From: Atkinsonella hypoxylon
Taxonomy: Eukaryota > Ascomycota > Sordariomycetes > Hypocreales > Clavicipitaceae
Direction of reading: 5' to 3'
Assembly: GCA_000729835.1 (NCBI GenBank)
Contig: JFHB01000239.1
Span: forward strand, 1 to 43,636
DNA length: 43,636 nt
Part shown: positions 36,901 through 43,636 of the stretch, piece after piece
Position numbering within the stretch: the stretch's first letter is position 1
Layout of the letters: the number at the start of each line of letters is the position of its first letter
The notes under the pieces: model-generated
What the model was told of the DNA's origin: nothing
The model's database searches: none
The model's input: the letters and a program-made list of their open reading frames with translations, nothing else
Position numbers and translations under genes: made by a program

Positions 36901-39887
36901 TTAGTGTATTTTCCTAATTTATTTAAGTGTACTTTTACCTCTTTCTACTTTTTCTATTTCTACTTAGGGTCTCTATTAGGTGTAGATCTATCTAAGGGAA
37001 TATTGTCTTTTAGTAGAATCTTATTAGCTTTCTGCTTATATAATGTATTTACCTTTAAATTAATTAGTTATAATTACCTTAAGAGCTAAATCTTCTCTAC
37101 AGCCTCTTTAAGTTAGCTTCTATACTAGTTAGCTATTCTCTTTATTATAAGGTTAGTAATAGCTGCGCCTTTATTCTCTATTATAAGCACTAGCTCCTTA
37201 TTATTATCTAACTTAGCTTTAAGACCCTCTTTAACTATTTAATTATAAACTAAATCCTTAGATAACTTATTAATTAAGATTAAATTAACGCTAATAGCTA
37301 TTGCTTTATCTATTATAGTCTTCTATTTAATACTTCTAGTAACCCTTAAGACTAATATAATATTACTAAAATAGCACTTTAAGAGAAGTTTACCTCCTTT
37401 ATTACTATACTTAAAGGTAACTTTAGCTATATATATAAAAGGTATTCTAAGAATTAATTATATATATAAAGACTTTAGCGTAATATAAAAGTAAATTAGC
37501 GTTTAAATGTTTCTAAGGTATAGCTTTATTATTATCTCTCTTAACATTATAAGCTTATATAACGTAAAAAATATAGTAGTAGTTTCTTACTTTATTAAAG
37601 TTATTTTTAAATTAAGCTCTTTAATAAAGTCCTTAGTAATAATATTCCTTTATAAACTATAATCTATAAAACTATTAATAAGTAAAGAGTTTAGGCTTCT
37701 AAGTTGTACTTAAAGGTAAGATAAGTTCTATAAATAGCTTATAATTACTTTTAGCTTTAAGATACTATTTAATTCTCTAATATAAAGCGCATTTACCTAT
37801 AGGTTTACAATAGACTTTTTCTCTTTAATATAATTTTCTATATATTCTTATATAATATTCTATAAATCCTTCTAGATACTATTAAGCAGCTATCTTATAT
37901 ATTTATTAGTAATATCTTCTTTATTGTTTTCTACTGCCTCTTTAACTATAGTAGATATTATTTTAATAATATTAATTAATTAATCCTTCTGCTCCTTAAC
38001 TCTTTACCTCTTCCTTAAGATAGAATATAGAGGTATAACTTTAGCACTTATTCTATTAATATAATAGACTTTATTAATACTATTTACTTACATTAAGTAT
38101 TTATTCTCTATTACTTCTGTAAGTATAAGCATTAGTTAGTATAGGTCTTATAAGCTAACTTTAATCTTTTTCTAAAAAATATCTTTAAATAATTATATAA
38201 GAAGCTATACTTTTATATCTATAGAGCTATCTTCTTTAGCTTTTTTTCTTTTTCTTTTTACTTAGTTTTCTAAAGCTTTTTCTTACTTAATAGAGTATTA
38301 TATCTCTACAGTATAAACTCTAAAGGGCTAAGCTATAATTCTCTCCTTAATTAGTATATAAAGAGTCCTTTTAGGTCTATATTTCTTTATCTTAAACGTT
38401 AAAGTTACTATAGTACTGTTAGTAGAGTCCCTCTTAAGGATAGCTTCTAGTAGAATATATATTAAGTAATAATTAAAGATATTAATCTTATTAAAGATTT
38501 AATCTAATATCTCTCTCTCTTTCTTACTAAGCTTCTAATAGTTTAACGTTTTTTTACTAAATTCCTTAACTTAAAGATAATACTATTTTATAATATAGTA
38601 GTTAAAACAATTAACCTAAAACACTATAAGCCTATAAAGATAACTTCTTATACTAAAGAAGCTTTATATAAGAATAGATAGCACTAGATTATTTAATTTT
38701 ACTGTTAAGATACTTACTCTTTAATTATACTTTATAAAGCTAATCTTATTATTGTGCTAGTAAAACTAGTATTAATCTATATAATAACCTTTCTTACTAT
38801 AGTAATAGCAGTAATACTGCCTTATATAGCTTTTAGTTATATAGGTCCTAAAGCTCTAGGCATTATTATATATATTAACAGTATTAATATATATATTCTG
38901 CCTTTTCTTCTTTTTCTTTCTAAATTTCTCTTTAAAAAGCTTTATAATATTTATCTTTAAAACTGCTTACTTTATAAGTATAATCTTTATATCTTTAAAC
39001 TTCTAGGTTAAATTATCTATTTAATCTTTTACTTCTAAAATAAGCTATATAATTTTCTTAGCCTTATAACTAAAATTACTTATACTATAATACTTAGAAC
39101 TTTTTCTGCCTAAAGGTATATAAAGGTAGTCTCTTCTATTATTATAGAGTTTAGAATTATAGTCTTCTAGCTCTATTCTAGCTTATATATACTAGCTAAG
39201 CTGCTCTAATAACTCTCTATAGAGCATTACAATAAACTTAGCTTTAGTAACTTTTATTTAATCTATAAAGCTAGTAAGTATAGCATCTAGTAAGGCCTTA
39301 TAAATATAATTAAACTAAGAGGTTACACTACACTATATATAGAGCTTAGCGCTAATTATAGCAGCTTAATGTTCTTAAAGCTAATAAAGAGTATTCTTTA
39401 TAGTTCTTAAATAGTTTCTCTTTAGGTCTTTAAGCTTTTTATTAGCTTACTTCTTTTAATTCTAAAGAGTAGCTTTATATTAAAGTAAAAGCTACTCTTT
39501 AGCTTCTTTCTAATTATATAAGGTATAAATAACCTTTATATACTTATAGATTAATAGGTTAATATAATAAATAAATATTTTCTATTAGTTTTCCTTTAGA
39601 ATAAATAAGGTCTCTATTTTTAGCTTAAAGCTAGTTAAGTAATTAAGAATATTTTCTCCTTTAAATTAGTATATATTAAACTTCTTATTAAAGGTAGCTT
39701 AAGCTTACTGCTTTTTAATAGCTTTATCTATAGCTTTAGTAAGAGCCTTATAAGGTATAGCTATAGCGCTATTAGTACTAGCCTTTTTATCTTAAGTATT
39801 TAATTCTATTGTAACCTTAGGTTTTAAAACAGCTTTTTTAGAAGATTTACTAGATTAACTAAAGCTAATATTAGCTGCTTTAGATAT
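33960..39887 (-). pseudogene. Gypsy B gag-pol remnant: gag, protease, RT, RNase H, integrase
   Basis: One register covers about 1,975 codons on the minus strand. Gag starts near a probable mutated ATA at 39887 (Ser/Lys-rich, then P-Y-K-A-L-T-K-A-I-D at 39755). Protease lies near 37679 as I-N-S-F-I-D-Y-S (relatives D-S-G-A-D). Reverse transcriptase begins around 36570 with N-P-Y-F-L-V; its catalytic site at 36215 reads F-L-D-N-I (relatives F-L-D-D-I). The integrase C-terminal GPY-type module lies at about 34110-33985 (N-A-Y-C-L-E-T-L-D). Positions 39755, 37679, 36215 and 34070 are in phase, so decay was by substitution. RNase H is placed by order only, about 35950-35300. Domain calls rest on family resemblance. 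Confidence 0.82.
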
Positions 39888-40561
39888 AGAGCTTATACTT
39901 TTTTTTAAGAAATATAGAATACTAAACTTATATAAATAACTAATAGAATAGCTTAATATAGAAGGTAGGTATAAAAAGAATAATTAATCTTACTTAGTAA
40001 AAAGAGTGTAATATATATAATTCTCTATATTAGCTATACTTTTAATGCTCTTACCTTCTACTTCTATAGTTATATAAGCTCTTAACGCTAAAACATAAAG
40101 GCTAAGAAGTTAATTACTAATAACAGTAAATATAAAGATAACTACTAAGATAAGAATAAAAGAGAAATTTTTCTCTATAATTAAATAATTATAACGTTTA
40201 AAGAACCTAAAAACTTCCTTTTTACTGTATTAAGGCTATCTTAGCTGTAAGTAATATAGGGGTTAAATAGGCTAGCTAGTATTTACAATATAGCAACTAT
40301 CTTTAACTAGGCCTAGCCCTTCTTAGCTTAAAAAAGCTATAGAAATTTTCTTTCCCTCTTAATTAAATAATCCCTTATAATATAGAGCTTTTATCCCTAT
40401 AATTTCCTTCTTTCTTATATTAGCAATATTTAAGCTAAAGTGCTCTTCTATCTCTAAACGCTTAGCAGCTTTTCCTTCTTTCTTTCTAGATCTCTATAAA
40501 AAACCTTTTAATTATATAATGCGCTTTAATTAGAATAAGTCCCTAGTAAAGCCTCTATTTT
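39888..40561 (-). other. Gypsy B 5' leader
   Basis: About 0.67 kb lies between the 5' LTR and the probable gag start. It is AT-rich. I cannot identify a tRNA primer-binding site beside the LTR (minus strand begins AAAATAGAGGC). Nothing else is recognisable. Confidence 0.45.
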
Positions 40562-40912
40562 TATTAACTTAAAACTAAACCCCTAAATAACTATATAGCT
40601 TACACTAAAGTAGGTAATAATATAGTGCACATTAAGATTAAAGAGAATTAGTAAAGAGCGAGATATTTAACAGTATATACTATTAAACAATAGTAGGTAA
40701 GAAGATTAAATAGTTAGAAAAGGCAGAAATAAAATATTAATTACGGCTTAGAAGCTATACACGCGCAAAAGGAGCTAAATGTACTAAAGAGTTAGGGAAA
40801 GTGTTACTAGCAGCAAAGTAATATCTCTTAAACGTTAAGTGTTGTAAATTAAAGCGGGCTAAAAGATATTAATTGATTAAAAGAGCAAAAAGCCCAAAAA
40901 GAATCAGCAGAA

Positions 40913-40968
<56 letters not shown>

Positions 40969-41076
40969 AACTATCTAGATGTCTGGGCGATGCGCACTCT
41001 TATAGAGAAAATCTGTATGTAGCATCCCTTGCAAAGCTAATATAAGAGCGCAAGGGGGTAACCCCGCCGCGACACA
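40562..41076 (-). repeat. Gypsy B 5' LTR (515 bp)
   Basis: It pairs with 21486-21984. It has thirteen GCTT units against nine. The left inner edge is AT-converted (TATTAACTTAAAACTAAACC). The right outer edge is intact (GTCTGGGCGATGCGCACTC and CCCCGCCGCGACACA). Confidence 0.92.
40916..40967. repeat. (GCTT)13 microsatellite in gypsy B 5' LTR
   Basis: Thirteen perfect GCTT units, four more than in the partner LTR. Confidence 0.97.
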
Positions 41077-41269
41077 CTAGTTGTAGAGAAAATCGCAGTT
41101 AAAGTTAACTATAGGTTAGGCAACTTTACCTTAGTTAAATCTAGATATTTGCATCTAGTAACAACAATATCTCTACTAAAAATTAACGTAACAAGACCTA
41201 ATAAGGGTTACGTAATAGAAAAACTAGTAGGCATAAAAATAGGCTATATAGGGTAGCTTATTTTTAACA
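41077..41269 (-). repeat. Shared copia A/D LTR, right part
   Basis: This is the last 193 bp of the LTR begun at 20981-21485, from CTAGTT to TTTTTAACA. It is followed at once by the polypurine tract and 3' end of copia body D. Confidence 0.9.
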
Positions 41270-41518
41270 CTCCCTCTAGAAATATAAGAAGTAACTAGTT
41301 CTATAAGCAACTTAGCTCCTTTAAAGGATATCTAAGTTAGAATTAACTAATGAAATACAGTACTAATAACAGAACTAAATAACATAACTAATTCCAGCAA
41401 TTCTAGGGTAGTTATAGTTAAATATAACTAGTTGTTGTTAATTGTTTTTGTTGTTTTCGATTTTTAACTGTTTTTCGTTGCTTTTCGATTTTTTAAGTGT
41501 TTTTATTGCTTTTATAAG
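41270..41518 (-). other. Copia D 3' untranslated region
   Basis: It begins with the polypurine tract (plus strand CTCCCTCTA). It is collinear with 12105-12353 of copia A, including the T-rich repeated words. No coding potential is seen. Confidence 0.6.
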
Positions 41519-43000
41519 CTAGCTAGAAAGCTCTAGTAACTTAATGAATTATTAATGCTTTTAAATAGCAAGAGGCTTAGTTAGGCTATCTACTAGCATC
41601 TAATTTGTATTAATATAACTAACCTTAGCTATACCTTTACGAATCTTTTCCCTAATGTAGTTAAACTTTAAAAGGGTGTACTTAGTTCTACTATACAATA
41701 TTAGGTTGTAAGCAGTAACTATAGCGCCTTAATTATTACACCTAATAGGAATAGAAGGGGTTAAAGGCAGCTTTATCTCCTTAAAAAGGCTGTAGAGCTA
41801 CTCTAATTCCCTAATAGCTTTAGATAATGCATTAGATTTTGCTTCTAATATAGAAAGAGCAATAGTACTAGCTTTCTTCGATTTCTAGCTAATAGGTCCA
41901 CTAGCTAGCTTATATAGATAAGCATAGGTTGATTTAGAAGAGACTTTATTACTAGCAAAATCGCTATTGCAATAACTAAGGAGGGTCTTAAGTACTTCTT
42001 TAGAGCTAGAAGCTTTAGAAGAAGACTCTAGTGGTATAGAACGCTTATAAATAATAGTAAAGCTTCTAGTACTACTTAAGTACCTTAGGAGGTGCTTAGA
42101 GGCGTTTAGGTGCTCTATATAGGGCTTAGCTAGAAAGGTTAATAGCTACTAAACAGAAAAAGCAATATTAGCCCTAGTTAGCAACATTAGGTACATTATA
42201 GTGCCTATTATGCTTTAATAAAGCTTATAATCGGATTTTAAGAGGAGTTTTGTAACTAGTTACTTTAGAATTCCTGGCTGTATAGGGATAGAAGCTAGCT
42301 TAGCATCTAGCATTTTGAATCTCTTTAGGGCTTCAAGGATGTATTAAGATTAATAGATTTTAATAGACCTTTTAGACCTATTATGGGTGATTTAAACGCC
42401 TAGAAAGAATTCTGCTAGTCCTCTATCTTCTATTAGATAAGCTTTATGTAATAGCTTCTTTAGCTTGTTAATATAGCTTAGATTTAGACCAATTAGAAGA
42501 TAGTTATCTACGTAAGTAGCAATATACGTAGATGTAGCTGGGTTATAAAAGACTGCTGGGTCTAATATAAGAGGTTTAAATCTATGCTTTTGAAGTAATT
42601 CTGTTAGAATTTGCTGCTATTCTCTAGGACTTTGCTTTAGACCATAGAGGGATTTTTCTAGCTTAATTACTTGCTCTTTAGAGGGCTTGTAATTACAGCT
42701 TTTTAGTAGCTTAGCTACTAATGGCGATGCTTGCTCTGCAAATTCAACGAATCCATCTAGGATTTCTATATAAATAGCTTCCTTTAGTTTGCTATTTAAA
42801 AACACTCCTATAAAGTCGATTTGCTTAACTTCCCAGTTATTAAAAGCTGCAAGAGCTAATAATATACGCTAGCTAGGAGGAATACTAGTTGCAGCAAAGG
42901 TCTCTAGGTAATCTTGACCTTCTATTTGCATAAATCCCTTAGCAACAAGGCGGGCCTTATATTTTATAGGATTATTTTCTTTATCCTTTTTTAGCCTATA
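41519..43000 (-). pseudogene. Copia D reverse transcriptase-RNase H remnant
   Basis: This is a third copy of the pol C-terminus of this family, ending at TAG 41519-41521. The N-terminal part is the best preserved, open at 42805-42617 and carrying the copia reverse transcriptase block L-E-K-S-L-Y-G-L-K-Q-S-P-R-E. The catalytic site near 42510 reads Y-V-D-N, as in A and B. It is cut at 43000 by a chromovirus-type LTR, only about 40 bp short of where chromovirus C cut body A. The remainder lies outside the window or is lost. Confidence 0.88.
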
Positions 43001-43229
43001 TGTGACGGTCACGATCCCTCGTTATTGTTATCGGTTACCTTAATATTGAGGTGTTCCAAGTTGGCCACTCTGTTGGCGCTAGCTTGAGCTGCAGGACCTT
43101 AGGTCTTCTTTAGAAAAACCTTAGGCCGTTGCGGAATAACGTTAAACCGTTAGATATACTAAATGTAGCCCTACTTTAGGGTATTAACTCCACTAGGGTC
43201 TGTTAATCTTATAGCCCTTAGGCACCTAT
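43001..43229 (+). repeat. Chromovirus-type LTR fragment, diverged from chromovirus C
   Basis: It begins TGTGACGGTCACGA and follows the chromovirus C LTR (13888-14117) along most of its length, with substitutions and small indels. It ends after GGCACCTAT at 43229, where a different sequence begins. It is less AT-converted than chromovirus C, keeping AGTTGGCCACTCTGTTGGCG. It represents a related subfamily, inserted in the same direction into the same pol gene of the sister copia body. Confidence 0.75.
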
Positions 43230-43572
43230 TGTAACGGACTAGGTCTTTGACCTAGTCTTGTAATATAGATGTCAATTGTACAGAGTCGTGCAACTTGTAC
43301 AATATGTATCCTTTTGTCGCAATTGGTAGTGGGCCACACTAGGATTGGGCTAACCCCTATATGGAGTGCGCAGGCATCCGCTATGGCCTAATTGGGCCAC
43401 TCTATAACATTTGTACAAGTCACCTTAAGGTTACAGGTTCAAACCGGCGCGGGAACAGCTTTTAATAGGACAGGCAGGCAGAATAGGCAGGCAGAAGAGG
43501 TCCTATTAGGCAGCGGGGGGTTCAACCTGGGCTAACAAGGCGATAGATCCTTAGGGGGTGCGTGGTATTACA
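43230..43572 (+). repeat. Unmutated LTR-like sequence inserted in the chromovirus LTR
   Basis: TGTAACGGAC at 43230 and GTATTACA ending at 43572 are possible inverted LTR termini. Composition is far GC-richer than the rest of the window. It holds a perfect 9-bp hairpin at once after the start (GACTAGGTC, TTT, GACCTAGTC, 43237-43257), a tRNA-like segment near 43377-43450, and a second 9-bp inverted repeat (TAATAGGAC/GTCCTATTA, 43463-43508) enclosing two AGGCAGGCAGAA-type repeats. No partner copy is in the window, so LTR status and the right end are tentative. Confidence 0.5.
43377..43450 (+). other. tRNA-like segment with A-box and B-box matches
   Basis: TGGCCTAATTGG (43384-43395) fits the A box, with a perfect 4-bp D-stem (GGCC/GGCC). 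GTTCAAACC (43437-43445) fits the B box 53 bases downstream. The T-stem does not pair (GGCG follows instead of a complement) and no acceptor stem forms, so it is not a working tRNA gene. It may be a Pol III-type promoter relic of a SINE or a chance match inside an LTR. Confidence 0.35.
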
Positions 43573-43636
43573 ACTAGCTCCTGGCTGACGAAGGTGGGAA
43601 GAGAGAGAGAGACCGGGCGTAACAGGGGAGCTATGT
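43573..43636 (+). other. Unassigned GC-rich end of window
   Basis: It contains GAGAGAGAGAG and GC-rich sequence with no RIP signature. It may be the beginning of the interior of the element whose LTR ends at 43572, or unrelated sequence. It is too short to judge. Confidence 0.3.

Larger units (their letters stand above)
21486..41076 (-). mobile_element. Large Ty3/gypsy retrotransposon B, interrupted by copia B
   Basis: LTRs lie at 21486-21984 (3') and 40562-41076 (5'), starting TGTCGACTC or TATTAACTT and ending GCGACACA or TGCAACATA. CTAGTT is duplicated on either side (21480-21485, 41077-41082); a 5-bp duplication with one extra LTR base is equally possible. The minus-strand order gag, protease, reverse transcriptase, integrase identifies gypsy. 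Removing copia B (22658-30457) and one TTAGT leaves about 11.8 kb, large for a fungal gypsy element. The excess lies between integrase and the 3' LTR. The fragment at 1-418 and 7055-7425 is another copy of this family. Confidence 0.88.
11413..43000 (-). mobile_element. Tandem copia elements A and D sharing a middle LTR (interrupted)
   Basis: The order along the plus strand is as follows. A 3' LTR stands at 11413-12104. Body A follows (12105-20980, holding inserts at 13888-19858 and 20708-20970). A shared LTR is split into 20981-21485 and 41077-41269 by gypsy B. Body D then runs 41270-43000, where another element cuts it. The split LTR rejoins to exactly 692 bp after removing one 6-bp target copy. 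Left of the shared LTR is a primer-binding site; right of it is the polypurine tract and 3' end of a second body. It therefore serves as 5' LTR for A and 3' LTR for D. The right end of the tandem is outside the window. Confidence 0.85.

Noticed and set aside
36904..37089. 61-residue plus-strand frame
   Set aside because: It is antisense to gypsy B pol; the same DNA in the fragment at 7055-7425 does not keep it open.
38754..38960. Short hydrophobic frame resembling a membrane protein
   Set aside because: It lies antisense within the gag part of the gypsy B register, has no ribosomal or promoter context, and no homologous copy supports it.
1..43229. Mitochondrial or bacterial AT-rich DNA
   Set aside because: LTR pairs with target duplications, copia and gypsy domains, a chromodomain and RIP-type transitions point to a fungal nuclear genome.
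43377..43450. Functional tRNA gene
   Set aside because: A- and B-box matches are present, but neither the T-stem nor the acceptor stem forms.

Overview
The window is a nested graveyard of LTR retrotransposons from a filamentous ascomycete (Pezizomycotina). Almost all of it is extremely AT-rich, full of TA dinucleotides and poor in CA/TG. Recognisable gag and pol frames are riddled with TAA/TAG, while the frames themselves stay in register over thousands of bases. That is the signature of repeat-induced point mutation (RIP, C-to-T in CpA on either strand). I see no convincing cellular protein gene, rRNA gene or intact tRNA gene.

Layout. A gypsy protease-region fragment (1-418, continuing 7055-7425, + strand) is the oldest substrate. 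It was hit by a Ty1/copia element E1 (419-7054, minus, 315-bp LTRs, duplicated target GCTAC) and by a sister copy E2 (7426-11412, minus). E1 carries a small, almost unmutated solo LTR (4325-4647). E2 was interrupted at 11413 by a second copia family with 692-696 bp LTRs, present as a tandem of two bodies (A and D) sharing one middle LTR. Body A (11413-20980) contains a gypsy chromovirus C (13888-19858, +, target GAACT) and, next to the shared LTR, a foreign 260-bp TRIM-like piece (20708-20970). The shared LTR is split by a large gypsy element B (21486-41076, minus), itself split by a complete copia element, copia B (22658-30457, minus, target TTAGT). Body D (41270-43000) is broken by a chromovirus-type LTR fragment (43001-43229). 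That fragment is in turn broken by an unmutated, GC-richer LTR-like sequence (43230 to about 43572). The deepest chain is five levels: gypsy fragment, E2, copia A/D, gypsy B, copia B.

None of the genes can act now: catalytic residues are mutated and frames carry many stops. Copia B is the best preserved copy, with one register of 1,742 codons from gag to RNase H. Gypsy B also keeps gag-PR-RT-IN in one register, then has roughly 4 kb of unexplained sequence between integrase and its 3' LTR. In all four elements with two complete LTRs, the outer edge of each LTR is much less mutated than the matching inner edge of its partner. RIP density therefore appears to fall off toward the ends of each inserted element.
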